A stretch of 64,000 nt of DNA from Acanthosepion lycidas (GCA_963932145.1 OZ010588.1:103024495-103088494), one strand, 5' to 3'. Positions 36,211 through 47,728 are shown, numbered from the stretch's first letter. Numbers and translations are program-made. The notes: generated from the sequence alone by a model not told the origin.

Positions 36211-36211
36211 T
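36148..36211. repeat. (TTA)n-(TAG)n microsatellite
   Basis: TTA units to about 36167, then TAG units to 36211. Confidence 0.95.
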
Positions 36212-36378
36212 TTTGGAAAGTGAATATTTCACTGAAATATTTTGGGAAATTTCGAAGTTTTCATTTGAAATCAAGAAAATACGAACCTTAAGTAAAATGA
36301 TCATAATACATGGGTAAAGAGCGTCAGTTTAAATTGACGTTAGAAGGATATGGCTTAAAGTGGATCTGTTTTACTTAC

Positions 36379-36498
36379 ACCATCGCGTCCCAACATTCCC
36401 ATTCGACCGAGAATGGAATTCAATAAATTTTCCCGCTCTTTCAAGGTTTTCTTCCTTTCAAATAAAAAGAACTTTGGAATCGGCAGTTCGATGTCACT
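36379..36498 (-). CDS. IQCA1: IQCA1 exon 4
   Basis: A 120-bp, phase 0/0 exon of 40 codons. It begins SDIELPIPKFFLFERKKTLK and continues ERENLLNSILGRMGMLGRDG. It matches the family segment (L)DIPIPKYF followed by a charged helix. The acceptor is TTCTGCAG and the donor is GTAAGT. The upstream intron (about 5.5 kb) holds the GIY-YIG PLE and a mariner-type transposase relic; the downstream intron, nearly 12.8 kb, is the longest seen here. Confidence 0.93.
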
Positions 36499-36861
36499 CT
36501 GCAGAAAGGAAAATATTTTTCATATTAAGAATGGTGTAACACAGTCTTTCTACATTACTTTTGAATTTTAATAAAACATCATTATAATAAGTTTTATTAT
36601 TAGTGCTAATTAGTTTCTTAGTGAGTGAAAAGAAAAACGAATTAAAATAATTACTATTCACCTTTCCTATGTAATGGCTGTGTTAGTTGATTATTTTCTA
36701 CCTGTGCTAGAGGTCGGTGTTCAATTCATGATAAAATTTAGAAAAATAAAGGAGATACGTAGTAACAACAGCAGTCGACAGACGTCTTTAAAAACCGATC
36801 CTTTCATAAAGAAACTCTCTCTACTTCTTTCATTCGCCTACACACGGATGCACCCGTCAGA

Positions 36862-37797
36862 TCATTGATTGGCGAACCCTTTCAAATACTCCCACATGGT
36901 GTCGAATGTTTTAAACCAATTGTTTTAGGTGGCCCCATAGATAAAAATCCAAAGGACTGAGGTCAGGGGAAAGTGCAGGCCATGGAACCTGTCCTCCCCT
37001 ACCTATCCATCTTAACATGGTAGATGTCAGCCAGTGCATCGCAAACAATGTGACTAAAATGTGTTAGAGCCACAGCATACATGAACCACATGCCTCTTCA
37101 TATTAACAATAGTACATCTTCTAGAAGGCCTGGAAGTGTGTTCGAAATAAATTCCCTGTAGACAGCTCCTGTAAGGCATGCTGTGAGAACATATGAACCT
37201 ACAAGACACAATTCCAGCCCACACGTTATCGTGATTTGATGCTGGTGTCTAACCTGTATTGTACCATGGGGATTCCGATCCGCCCACAAATGTTGGTTGT
37301 GTAAGTTTGTTATTTCATCTCTTCTAAATGTTGCCTCATCCGTAAACAGGACTGAAGAGACAACAGATGGTAAGTTTGTGCAATAACTCATCGGCAAAAG
37401 TTCTCCCGTGGTGAGTGATCAGAGGGCGAAAAACCCTGCACACGTTGCAAATGATACGGATAAAGGGGCTGCTCTTGAAGGACCCTCCATACGGTCACTA
37501 TGAGATGTACGACATACTAAGGCCACTTGACGTGTGCTGATACCTGGATCATCTCTGACAGTCTGTAGAATGTGTTCTTCGTGATCAGGCGTACGAACGG
37601 TCTCGATCCATAGTTTGTGTTACCACGGATCCTGTCTCAGCAACGCGGCGAAAAACAGCTGCAAAGGTTGGATTACTCGACTGCCTTCAGTCTGGAAATA
37701 GAATTTGATACAGCCGTGCTGCTTCGCGTCCATTACCATTTACGCGGTCGTATATAAAAATCATATCTGCCTGCTCACCATATGAATATCCTGCCAT
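36862..37797 (-). pseudogene. Mariner-type transposase pseudogene (DUF4817/DDE type)
   Basis: The minus strand starts MAGYSYGEQADMIFIYDRVN, the N-terminal segment of DUF4817-bearing transposases. The catalytic region reads VLFTDEATFRRDEITNLHNQ, then HLWADRNPHGTIQVRHQHQ, ending TGAVYREFISNTLPGLLEDV. A C-terminal WPALSPDLSPLDFYLWG-like stretch occurs in another frame near 36920-36980. Frame shifts and stops interrupt it, and the region between head and DDE domain is poorly readable. Length (936 bp) is close to that of an intact family member. It inserted in IQCA1 intron 3, antiparallel to nothing else of note. Confidence 0.8.
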
Positions 37798-38033
37798 TGT
37801 TAAATGGAACACTTCTCAGTTAATGCATTACTACACACGTTAAATGTTGAAGACAGAGTAGTCACAAATGTACCCGAATGACAAATGTAACCTAATCTAC
37901 ATAACAACACAGCGCCATCTACAGTATATGTTCTTTAAACTTAACTCAAAAAAGATGGATTTGTTGAGATATATTTATATAGACTTTTGTCAGGAACCCG
38001 CGGCCCGAAGTTTGTAAAAGTATTCTGGATACA

Positions 38034-38035
<2 letters not shown>

Positions 38036-38074
<39 letters not shown>
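38036..38074. repeat. (TA)n microsatellite
   Basis: Pure TA repeat of about 39 bp. Confidence 0.95.
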
Positions 38075-38076
<2 letters not shown>

Positions 38077-38374
38077 ACTTCAAATTATTTGCTAGCCTCA
38101 AGAGCCATTGTTGTTCTCACGAGAACTGAAAACATTGATCAAACTTGTCAGCGATGGTCATACTCCTTTAATGAGTCGGCGGACATCATGTATGTATTTA
38201 GGAAAATATAAAAATGAATATAAAGTTATGGTTTTCATATCTGTCATCGATTTTAAAATTTTGTCAAGTTTAAAGAGCTGTTCAAAGTACAATTAAGTCT
38301 TACAATGATCGCGTGTGGTGGTCATACGATGTGCCAGCTATTATATATGGATGCATGTAAGATAGATATTCGGA

Positions 38375-38525
38375 TAGAGTAATGGATAGTGGATCGGAAT
38401 GAGAAATCGAAGAGACGAGTTCAAATTCCAGCCGAGTTCGTCAAATTCACTTATGCACATGTTAATATTAAAAGGTATGAATCCACCTCTTATCCACACC
38501 ATCTATGGGTTAAATAGCAACGCAG
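38375..38525 (+). mobile_element. 5S-derived SINE, body fragment
   Basis: GATCGGAATGAGAAATCGAAG, GAGTTCAAATTCCAGC.GAG and ATGAATCCACCTCTTATCC align with the SINE body in plus orientation. The head and tail are missing. Confidence 0.65.
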
Positions 38526-38529
38526 AGTA

Positions 38530-39400
38530 GACACTTTAGTTGTGGTTAGCAAGCAGCCTAAACGAAGGACAACTCTGAATTCAAAACCGTAGCCATAGAT
38601 TTAACTTGCCAGCGATGGTCACACTCATCTCATTTTAGCATCTGCAGAGCCACGTTATATTCAAGGATTAGGATGAATAAACATTTTACATAAATAACTG
38701 TAATTCATTTCTTTAGTAATATCATTTCCAATAAATTTCTAGATATGCTTTTAGTATTTGCTGTGTCGATCTATATATAATCATTAGAATGAATGAATGT
38801 TTTGATTGATTCGTTTAATAAAAACTTCAAATGCATTTCTATAGTAAAATCATTTCCAAATAATTCCTATATATGCTTTACGTATTTGCAGTATAACACT
38901 ATATAATCATTTGAATTATGGATGAATGTAAATACTCATCAAAATAAAAAATGCTTTAATAAATGTTAAGTTATTTATCAGAAGGATCTGTTACCAGAGA
39001 GTATTAAGGAAATCGAGAGTCTCCTATTCTGTAAAGATTCATGACTAACACATAAAAACCATTAGAGGGTGCGTGCAATCTTTGCACGTCACTGTTCCTG
39101 CAAATGCTTCAGCTGAGGCAGGTGTCTCCGTATGGGTCTTGTCGACATAGCTGTGTCTTCAGGTAACATTGAAATAAGATAAGTTATTGACGTTCGAAGC
39201 ATGGAAATTGGAAAACATCCTGAGAGAAATTATTGGTGGGTTTATAAAAAAAAGACAAAAAAAAGAGAGACTTCCTACCCCCATTCTCCCGGTCGTAAAA
39301 TCAATTTACTTTAATTTCATCATACAGCTAAGTATTTTTTTTTTTTAATTTGATTCCTTTAAACGACTGGAAGCCCCAAAGTTTGGCTTACTTCGCCGAA
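38530..39400. other. Unassigned intron sequence with a diverged direct repeat
   Basis: Two diverged copies of ATTTCT.TAGTAA.ATCATTTCC followed by TATATGCTTT.GTATTTGC occur near 38705 and 38835. Nothing coding. Confidence 0.5.
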
Positions 39401-39474
39401 TGTGGCGAAATGGCTAGGCATCAATTTTTCAGAATTTCTCCGTCGAGAACTTGTAACATATATATATAGAGAGC

Positions 39475-39477
<3 letters not shown>

Positions 39478-39542
<65 letters not shown>
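39478..39542. repeat. (TA)n microsatellite
   Basis: Pure TA repeat abutting the left end of the PLE at 39556. Confidence 0.97.
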
Positions 39543-39546
<4 letters not shown>

Positions 39547-39876
39547 AGAGAGAGAGAGAGATACACCTAGTGAGCCAGACAAACCTACCTAGGTTTCACC
39601 TAAACGGATCGTCAGGGAAAGTACGGCTAACGAGGCAAAGAGAAACGCATATTTATAGGCGATAGCTAAAATTATACCACGTGACCAAAAAAAAAAAAAA
39701 CCACAAGCATTAAGGTGGAATGACAAATGGTTTTTTTTTTTAATATTTCCCATTTAATTTAGCGGTAAAAACAAAAATTGGCAAGATATTTTTTGATTTA
39801 TTAGAGCAAAATTTCCAAAAAAACTGAGTTACATAAAATATTCAACAAAAACAATGTAAAACTTAATTATTGTTGC

Positions 39877-40383
39877 ATGCCAAACGTAGGGACTATAATA
39901 AATGGATTGAATAAGAAAAACATTAGGAATAATCCACGCAGTAATCCTCCTGCTTGTAATTGTAGAAACAAAAACATCTGTCCATTACAGGGAAAATGCC
40001 AGCAAGAATACGTGGTTTATCAAGTGAAAATTTACAAAAATAGCGAGGATACTAACCCTAAAACATACATAGGTGCTACTCAGGATGAATTTAAAAAAAA
40101 ATATTATAACCACACGAGTAGTTTTAAAAACGAAAAAATTAAGCATAGTACCACGCTATCTACCTATGTATGGAAAATCAAACAAGAAGATAATATAGAC
40201 CCCATCTTTAAATGGGAAATATTAAAAAAACGCCCCAAATATAAAGCAGGCCATAAATTTTGTAAATTATGTGTAGAGGAGAAATTAGCTATAGCTTTAT
40301 ATGATCAACCTAACCAGCTATTAAACTCCAAAACTGAAATCCTTAACGTATGTAGACATAAAAAATCTTGGCTACTAAATTAG
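39877..40383 (+). CDS. PLE GIY-YIG endonuclease domain, open frame (168 aa)
   Basis: This uninterrupted frame encodes the C-terminal domain of a Penelope-like polyprotein. It shows a zinc-binding CNCRNKNICPLQGKC cluster, the GIY-like EYVVYQVKIY, the YIG-like TYIGAT, and KKKYYNHTSSF, where family members usually have R before Y-x-x-H. It continues with LSTYVWKIKQ, IFKWEILKK, and KFCKLCVEEKLAIALYD supplying the conserved Glu. Codons upstream of the first ATG from 39805 still read as PLE (TELHKIFNKNNVKLNYCC), preceded by a stop, so the ATG is not the natural start. In PLEs this domain nicks DNA for target-primed reverse transcription. It is an element relic, not a host gene. Confidence 0.85.
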   Translation: MPNVGTIINGLNKKNIRNNPRSNPPACNCRNKNICPLQGKCQQEYVVYQVKIYKNSEDTNPKTYIGATQDEFKKKYYNHTSSFKNEKIKHSTTLSTYVWKIKQEDNIDPIFKWEILKKRPKYKAGHKFCKLCVEEKLAIALYDQPNQLLNSKTEILNVCRHKKSWLLN

Positions 40384-40583
40384 ACGTTTTCCCGCTTATT
40401 TGTCATACCACCTTAATGTTTGTGGGGGGGGTGTTTCCCCCCTCCCCATTTTTGTTGAATAAATATTTCCCCCCACACACACACACACTTAGGTGTTTGT
40501 GCTTGTGGTTTTGGGGTCACGTGGTATAATTTTAGCTATCGCATATAAATATGCGTTTCTCTTTGCCTCGTTAGCCGTACTTT

Positions 40584-40620
40584 CCCTGACGATCCGTTTA
40601 GGTGAAACCTAGGTAGGTTT
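40584..40620 (+). ncRNA. Hammerhead-like motif, ACCUAGGU type
   Basis: CTGACGA, T, CC-GTTTA-GG hairpin, TGAAAC, the 8-base palindrome ACCTAGGT, then A at the expected cleavage position. The mirror copy is on the minus strand at 39583-39617 in the left arm. Confidence 0.45.
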
Positions 40621-40860
40621 GTCTGACTCACTAGGTGTATCTAGGTCTGCTCTACGGTTGTATTGAGCTCTTTTGTTAGTTAGTTGTTTACTCGTATCGG
40701 GGTTTTTTCTTTGGGCTTCAGACCTGCATCTGTGCGATTTTTTTCGGCAGTAGTTCATGTTTGTAGCTCTTTCTTTTTTTTAAAACCTTATTTTCCCTCG
40801 AGATTGATTTGATTATTGGCAAATCAAAAATTCGAGGGTTTTTCGAAACGAGTCTAGTTA

Positions 40861-40861
<1 letters not shown>

Positions 40862-40909
<48 letters not shown>
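40862..40909. repeat. (TA)n microsatellite
   Basis: Pure TA repeat of about 48 bp. Confidence 0.97.
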
Positions 40910-40912
<3 letters not shown>

Positions 40913-41940
40913 TGGCAATTCCGAGGGTCGGGCTTGTCGGGCTTAGCTCGAGTGAGTCAACATTCATGTATATGCATTTCAAAGCAACAAAAACCTTTTG
41001 TAGTGCGTCGTTTTCATTCTTGACTTCACCTGGATATAATATTAATTGTTTTAAAAAAAATATTGACTGAAATAGATTTCGTTACTAATGATCATAATGA
41101 AGAAGAAAGGAAGAAAAGAAAAAACAAAGAAAGAAAGTAAGTAAAAAAAGAATAAAATAAAATTAACGTAGCTAGTCGGGCTTAGGTCTGAGCCTGATAG
41201 AAGCTGGAGACATACTTAATAGGCAATTTATTTCTTTAATTAATTTATAAATAATCTTTTAAAAATCTCTAATGACTTGTATGCCCTATTTTTCAAAGAA
41301 CACATTTTTATTTCAACTTATTATTTTCAAATATCAAATTTAAATAATTTATTCCGTACAGTATAAGTTTTTTAGCAGTATGTATCTTTTGATAAAAAGC
41401 AAATTACATTTAGTCAGAGAAAATCAAAGAAAGTGGCAACCTTAACTCGTCGATTGGAAGGTTGCGGTGAGGACTGTGTCTGGAGCAGTGTTGAGGAAAT
41501 ATGATAGCAGTGAGCTATTTCTATCTCTACCATCAATGACTTGATAACTAGGTTATAAACAATAAAATTGGAAAGGGGGTGGGCAATAAACAGACAAACA
41601 TATCAAAGACTTTGTTTTCACCCTTTTCTCTTACATGTCTGGAATTTTTTTTTAAATAAATGTTTATTTTTATAGAATCATTACAATTAATATTAAAATA
41701 GCAAAATATTTTTTTAATTTCATGCACATTTTTAGATTTTTAAAAATGATATATTTTAGTTAGAGTAAAGAAATCATGTTTTTCCCATAGACGAGGAAGA
41801 AGTGATGTATTTTTACTTTTCCCAAGATCATTAGTACGAAGTGAAGATAACAAACAGCCTCGAGCGAAATTTGAAGTCTGCATGCCGAGTCCAGTTGTGA
41901 TATTACAAGATATAAGCATAACAAACTGGGTATTAACAAG
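40910..41940. other. Unassigned intron sequence
   Basis: AT-rich; two short GGGCTTAG-type fragments near 40935 and 41180 (GTCGGGCTTAG). Nothing else recognised. Confidence 0.5.
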
Positions 41941-41953
41941 TTCAGCTACTTAC

Positions 41954-42190
41954 GGGCGTTAATTTATAATCTGAAAGGATGTCGTCGTAGTAGTGAAATT
42001 CGGAAAATTCAAGGTTGACCATTTCGTTCTTCAGTTCCAGCACCCGGCCAATGGTTCCATCGAGCACGTGTCTGAGGACCCTCCTCTTTTGTGGATGAAC
42101 GATCTGGTCGTAGCATCGCTCAATCTTGCAAAGTACTTGAACGTATTTCACGAACATCGTTGCTAAGAACTGAAAAGCAACTTTACGATC
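41954..42190 (-). CDS. IQCA1: IQCA1 exon 3 (conserved N-terminal helical block)
   Basis: This 237-bp exon, 79 codons in phase 0 at both ends, is the strongest anchor for the gene identity. It contains [20 protein letters not shown], then [13 protein letters not shown], then [20 protein letters not shown], then [12 protein letters not shown]. The family signature [11 protein letters not shown], followed by a repeated [16 protein letters not shown] block, is very close to vertebrate DRC11 as I recall it. The acceptor is TTTTAG and the donor is GTAAGT. In the family this region is a helical scaffold ahead of the IQ motif. A perfect 82-bp inverted repeat lies about 160 bp upstream of its acceptor, in intron 2. 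Confidence 0.95.
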
Positions 42191-42319
42191 CTAAAACAAC
42201 AAAATAAAAAAGATGAAAACCGTGCTTAATTTTTTTGTTTCTTCATTCATTTAATATATGTATACTAAACAAAAATGGTTATAACGCAAGACTGAAACGT
42301 TCATTACCGAACATGAACG

Positions 42320-42350
<31 letters not shown>

Positions 42351-42354
<4 letters not shown>

Positions 42355-42637
42355 TGATCAAAATAAGCAAACAACGTGTGTAACTTATTCAATCAGACAT
42401 GTCTGTCCGTTTAATTTTTAATTTTATTTTTCCAATTGTTAGATAAAGTGTTGATTATTGCGCTCGAAGTTGTGGATAAACTGTCCATAGGATGCAAAAA
42501 AGGTAGTTTAACTGCAATACACACAGACACAACATCGGTTCTTGATAATAACTGCGAAAAATAAAATTAAAAATTAAACGGACAGACATGTCTGATTGAA
42601 TAAGTTACACACGTTGTTTGCTTATTTTGATCATGAT
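42351..42637. mobile_element. Perfect 82-bp inverted repeat around a 123-bp spacer
   Basis: Arms 42351-42432 and 42556-42637 are exact complements by base-by-base reading, e.g. ATCATGATCAAAATAAGCAA on the left. The element follows a (TA)n tract and carries no coding sequence. It looks like a young foldback or MITE. Transcribed with IQCA1 it would form an 82-bp perfect duplex. Confidence 0.92.
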
Positions 42638-43053
42638 CTTTTCATATTCACGAATATTTTCCGTATATGACAGTTAAATGAGTAAGAAATGTATTGTAAC
42701 AGCGAGAATCACTTGTATTTTCCAGGTTTTGTGCCTAATAAGATCTACAGTAAGAACGAATCTTCTATTCGTCACATAACTTTTATTATAGTATATTATT
42801 ATGGTTCTATTTTATTATTAGTTATTGTAGCTATTTTCTTATGCCTAGTTTATAAATAAAAATTTTATCATAGGTTTGTATGTACAGGGAAAATTATATG
42901 AAGGTTTCGGTGCTATTCTCAATTTCAAGCAACTATTAGGGTTTTGGGAACATATTATTCACTAATAAGTAAGTACCTATTTTGCGCATTTGAATATTTT
43001 GTGACCAATTTTGTGAAAATATTTTCACGGCAATTTTAGGAAGCATTTATCAC

Positions 43054-43144
43054 CTTTTCAGGTTTGGGCGGTTCCAGCGGAAGTTCGTAATACATCAAGT
43101 CCCTCAGCTGGGCCTGACCTTCGGCCCACTGCCTGTTGTATGTC
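43054..43144 (-). CDS. IQCA1: IQCA1 exon 2
   Basis: The acceptor is TTGCAG and the donor is GTGATA. The exon is 91 bp, one base completing Ala4 plus 30 codons, and ends in phase 0. It encodes TYNRQWAEGQAQLRDL, then MYYELPLEPPKPEK, the extreme N-terminus of the family, acidic and proline-containing before the conserved helical region. The intron to exon 1 is about 10.2 kb and holds the gypsy fossil, the piggyBac-type MITE and the long LTR/gag fossil. Confidence 0.88.
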
Positions 43145-43849
43145 CTGCAATGAATAAATGGAAAATAACCTCAAGCCATCCGAAACAAAACAGTAGAACT
43201 AACAATAATAAAAGATAAAAATTATTACAGGCGCTTTGCTCAATGAATATCTAAGATTACAACCAATTATTTCGAATCTATTGGAATACATCAGAAGTAT
43301 TTTCATATTTAATAACTGTTGTGGATTCCGAGATGAAATCCGGTCTCCAATGAATGACAAACGCAGGAATGAAATATAACAAATAAATATATTGACGTAA
43401 TAATACAATTGGCAATACGGTTAGTAGCCTCAGAAATGAGGTTAGTAGCAATAATAATGTATATACAGTCTGGGAAATTCATTATCGAAGTAGGACTTAT
43501 TCTGAGTCTACGTGCTCGCAACTATGACTCCTAAAAAGCGGTTACCTCACACTCGTACTTTTTCTATTACTCTACCTCTCGGGTATTCACCAGCAACAGT
43601 ACAAATACATACTGGTCGAGTCCACTTGTATGAAAAAGGGGTGGACCCCATAACAATAACCCAATTAGTAACAAAATCAAAATACATCATATCTTGTTTT
43701 CATCTGTCTTCTTGCGAATTGATTGATTCCCTGATGAAGTCATTCTTTTAGACTTGAGGCCACATCCCTTTTAATAGTCTTCAAATTTTACCAAATTCTG
43801 TCCATTAATGTCATAGAGCGGAACACGTGACTGTCCGAAGGAGCAATAT

Positions 43850-44120
43850 CTGAGAATGGAGCATAATTTTGATTCCCTGAAGCTTACCCGGATCAGCAGG
43901 CACCTGAAGAAGACCGAAGAGTACAACGGCTGCAGCGTTGTGATAAGATGAGGATATTAACCCGAAAGTAAATAAGGTAAATAAATATTGATTCCATGAA
44001 GGTTACCGGATCGGCAGTCATCTTAAGAAGGTAGAAAGATATAACGGCTGAAATGCTGTGATAAGAATGACCAAGATGGGGATTTTAAACAGACAGTAAA
44101 TAATGTAAATACATAAGATT
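43850..44120 (+). mobile_element. Two tandem decayed PLE ends, family A-like
   Basis: Two successive units share GATTCC.TGAAG.TTACC, GGATC.GCAG, AAGA..ACAACGGCTG and GTAAATAA.GTAAATA. The first retains a weak hammerhead-like core (CTGAAGA, hairpin, GCAGC in place of GAAAC) at 43901-43943. Confidence 0.6.
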
Positions 44121-44260
44121 TTCGCTTCTGGTAGTTCTTCCAAGGAGCACGATGTCGAGAAATATTATGTGGTAAGTAAAACAAAGTATTTCTTCCTGAA
44201 AGAGGCATATTTTCCGTCCAGATCTTCTCATAAGAGAACTCAGTTAATGACTTGACCATT

Positions 44261-44395
44261 TGTTATGGTATCTATCTATCTAATCTGGACGGAGTTATTC
44301 CCCTTGGAACGGGATCTGAATAAAGAAGGCACTCGCCAGTTTGATATTGATCTAAGCACACGCGTTTGATTCGTTCTTCATTTATGAACACAACA
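44261..44395 (+). repeat. 5' LTR of the gypsy fossil
   Basis: 135 bp, TG...CA ends, containing TATCTATCTATC and GAATAAAGAAGG. Confidence 0.9.
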
Positions 44396-46219
44396 TGGTG
44401 TCAGAAGTGGGATTGTCATGAAACTAAAAGTAGGTTAACGGAGGACTAGAGATCGGATACACTTAGACGTCAGACAAATAAAATATCCGAGTCAGAACCG
44501 GAAAATAAACAATAAACGGCAACGTGTCGACGCCAGAGCCGTTCCTATTTGACCAGCCCGGACCGTGGCCAAAATGGATAAGAAGATTCACTTGCTACAA
44601 AACCGTATCGGGTCTCGAAGAAAAGCTCGGGGGAGTCCAAGTGGACCCATATACACCATGGGCAATAAATCTGAAGATATCCTAGCTACCTTTAAACTAT
44701 CGCTGGAGGACTCGAAAAACTTCGACATTGTCAAACAGAGATTTGACCACCACTTCACGACCAGTACAATCTAATGAATTAGCGATGTTCAGCAAGCGGT
44801 GCCAACAAGAAGGTGAGCCCATAGACGCTTTTGTGACTGACCAACACGTGTTAGCAAAAACACCGGTTTATACGCGACAGGATAGTAGTGGGATGTAGAG
44901 ACGTCAAATTATGCGAGACACTTATAATGATACCAGATCTCACTTTGAAAGGCGCAGTCAAATGGGCGCGCCAGAACGAAATTATGAAGTCCCAACAGAA
45001 GATATTAAGACCGTCTGAAAAAATCAAGTCAGGCAACTAGATGAGGGTGTGGCCGTTCACATGGTCGACAGTAGTTACCATAAAAAAAAAGACATACAAA
45101 AAAAAAGAAAAGCCCTTAAAAAATTATGAAGACAATAACCCTAAAGGGCACAGACAACAGCGGCAGACAAAAACAGGGTGCCACCGTTGTGGTAACAAAA
45201 TGAACCATTCGAGACGTAGGTGCCCCGCCATCTTAGCAACATGCCACTACTGTAAAGCAGTCGGCCATTATGCACAGCGTTGAAAGTCAAAGAATGATCC
45301 ACGAGGTACAATATGACGAAGACTGCTCATACAGCAGCGACGACAACACCACCCTAGGGCTATTGATAGTGGCTGAGATTAAGCAGAACAAAATATGGAG
45401 TATTGTATTGAACTGGCAATAAATAATAAACCAGTGAAATTTAAAATAGACACCGGGGCTGATGTCACTGTTATGCCAAAACACACCTATAGAACCGACA
45501 TTAGCAGCAGCAACAGAAACCCTACATGGCCCACACCATAACCCCCTAAAAGTGACAAGAAAACTAAAGGCAACCATCCATGAAAATAAAAGACGACACA
45601 CAATGCAATCCATTTATGTCATCCCTAACCTGGAAGAGCCACTATTAGGAAGACCAGCCATCGAGGCCCTAAAAATATTGGCGATAAACTCTGCAGTGCT
45701 TAGTATCAGAAATACCAATCATAAACAAACGTTTGATCTGATGAATGAGATGAAAGGCTTATTTCAGGGTCTTGGCTTATTTGGAAAAGACTACACCATA
45801 CCCCTACGTGAAGATGCTAAGTCCTATTCCATCCCAACGCTACGTCGTGTACCCCTACCATTTATGAAGGAAACACAAAAATAACTCATAAGGCTGGAAA
45901 AGATAGGGATGATAAGCATGGTAGAAGAGACCACAGAATGGTAGTGGTGCCAAAGGACAATGGAACGGTCAGAATATGCGTTAACCTGACAAAACTAAAT
46001 GCATATGTTAAAAGAGAATTTCATATGCTACCAACAGTCGACTATGTAGTAGCCCAATTGAATGGGGCCAAAATTATGTCCAAACTAGATGCTAATAGTG
46101 GATACTCGTAAATCCCTTTATCACGTGAATCCCGCCAATTACCGACATTCATCACGCCGTTTGGCAGATTCCAATTTAACCGTCTACCGTTTGGGATCAC
46201 ATCAGCAGCCAGTGAGGTA

Positions 46220-46350
46220 GAGATTTTCCAAGCGTAGCTTAGATGTGGCACAAGGCCAAAAGTATGGGGCATCCAGTGAGGATCGAACTCACTTTTCAAT
46301 AGTAACTGATCTAGACAAGATTGCTAACCATTACACCACGCCGAGGTGCC
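46220..46350 (-). mobile_element. tRNA-derived SINE, family 1, inserted in the gypsy fossil
   Basis: On the minus strand: CGGCGTGGTGTAATGGTTAG (A box region), GAGTTCGATCCTCACTGG (B box), CCCCATACTTTTGGCCTTG and a short tail. It is flanked by an exact 16-bp duplication, AGCAGCCAGTGAGGTA, at 46204-46219 and 46351-46366. Confidence 0.92.
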
Positions 46351-47393
46351 CAAGCAGCCAGTGAGGTATACCAGAAACGGATGTCAGTCATACTTGAAAA
46401 GCAAGAAGGGCACCAAGGCAATCAAATCTGATGGCCAGGGTTGTCCGATCAAATAAAAAAACAAGGTAGAAAATTGTGAAGTATGTGCTAGTGTGAGACA
46501 CCAACCAGCCGAACCGTTAATTGACAACTAAACTCCCACCCAGACACTGGCACCCCCTTGCTTCTGACCTGTTTGAACTAAATAACCAGACACATCTGGC
46601 GGTGGTCGACTACTTCTCTAAATATATAGAGTTCACCCAACTAAGTTCAATTATCTCAAAAGAGGTAATAGAAAACCTAAAACAAATATTCACCAGACAT
46701 GGAATACCAGTGACCATGAAACAGATCCAGGACGCCAATAAATGGCTAAAGAATTTGGTGATTTCGCAAGAATCTGTGGTTTTCAACACACCACAAATAG
46801 CCCTAGATTTTCTCGAAGCAACAGAGCAGCGGAAGCAGCAGTAAAAATTATAAAGAATATATTGAGGAAAGCAATGTCCCTGCTAGCCCATATAACTACC
46901 CCAATGGACTGTGGGTACTCCCCCAGAGAAATACTATTGAGGAGGAGATTAAGAACCAATATCCCATTCCATCTTCAAACTCATTCGGAATAAGGATGAA
47001 CACAAGAAGGCTCAACAACAGCACGCATACAACCAGAAACACAGGGCAAGAGACCCACTTTAATCTGGAACCAGAGTGTGGATTAGAAGCCCAAACACCC
47101 CATAGCCAGGAAGGGATGATAGTCGGACACGTCCTCACGCCACAATCCTACATTGTGGAAACAGACGACATCAGGGGATACATCCGACGCAACCGCCGAC
47201 ATATTATTACTACCACCACCCCACTCTGAGCAGGGAAATAAAAGCAGGAAACTCAGAAAGCATCCAAACCTCAATGACTCATCAACCAACCAGTCCCCCG
47301 AGCCACGTAACAACCAGGGCTGGACGTATATCGAGTCCACCCACAAGACTGGACATTTAAAATGAACAACAGTCATAACCTAAGAAGGGGAAA

Positions 47394-47536
47394 TGTTATG
47401 GTATCTATCTATCTATCTATCTAATCTGGACGGAGTGATTCCCCTTTGAACGGGATCTGAATACAGAAGGTACTCACCATTTTGATATTATTTTAAACAC
47501 ACGTGTTTGATTCGTTCTTCATTTACGAATACAACA
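47394..47536 (+). repeat. 3' LTR of the gypsy fossil
   Basis: 143 bp; two extra TATC units relative to the 5' LTR and about 10% substitution. Confidence 0.9.
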
Positions 47537-47694
47537 CCATCTGTCAGTACTTCAAAATAGATGATTGGCTCGAAATTTAAAAAATAAATAAATAATAATC
47601 ATATCTTTATTTTAAATCTTCCACTTATTGTGCAGATCGTTCGATATGCCACCGAAAACTTCAGGATCACAATTTTGAACAGAAAAACGCCAAT

Positions 47695-47728
<34 letters not shown>

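Larger units (their letters stand above)
39556..40645 (+). mobile_element. Compact Penelope-like element with inverted ends and open GIY-YIG frame
   Basis: Inverted arms lie at about 39556-39731 and 40395-40645. The outer 130 bp are almost identical in complement, e.g. CACCTAGTGAGCCAGACAAA on the left against TTTGTCTGACTCACTAGGTG on the right. Between them is only the C-terminal endonuclease part of a PLE; the reverse transcriptase is gone. Both arms carry a hammerhead-like motif with ACCTAGGT as stem III. Confidence 0.8.
44261..47536 (+). mobile_element. Ty3/gypsy LTR retrotransposon, fossil
   Basis: LTRs at 44261-44395 and 47394-47536 start TGTTATGG and end ACAACA. A primer-site-like TGGTGTCAGAAGTGGG follows the first and a purine tract precedes the second. 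Parts in order: gag with two CCHC knuckles (about 44573-45285), protease with DTGAD (near 45450), reverse transcriptase (about 45900-46450), integrase (about 46500-46990). At 3.3 kb it is shorter than an intact element and is broken with many breaks. The LTRs differ at roughly 13 of 135 aligned bases plus a microsatellite length change, so it is fairly old. CCATT and CCATC flank it, a decayed 5-bp target duplication. Confidence 0.88.
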
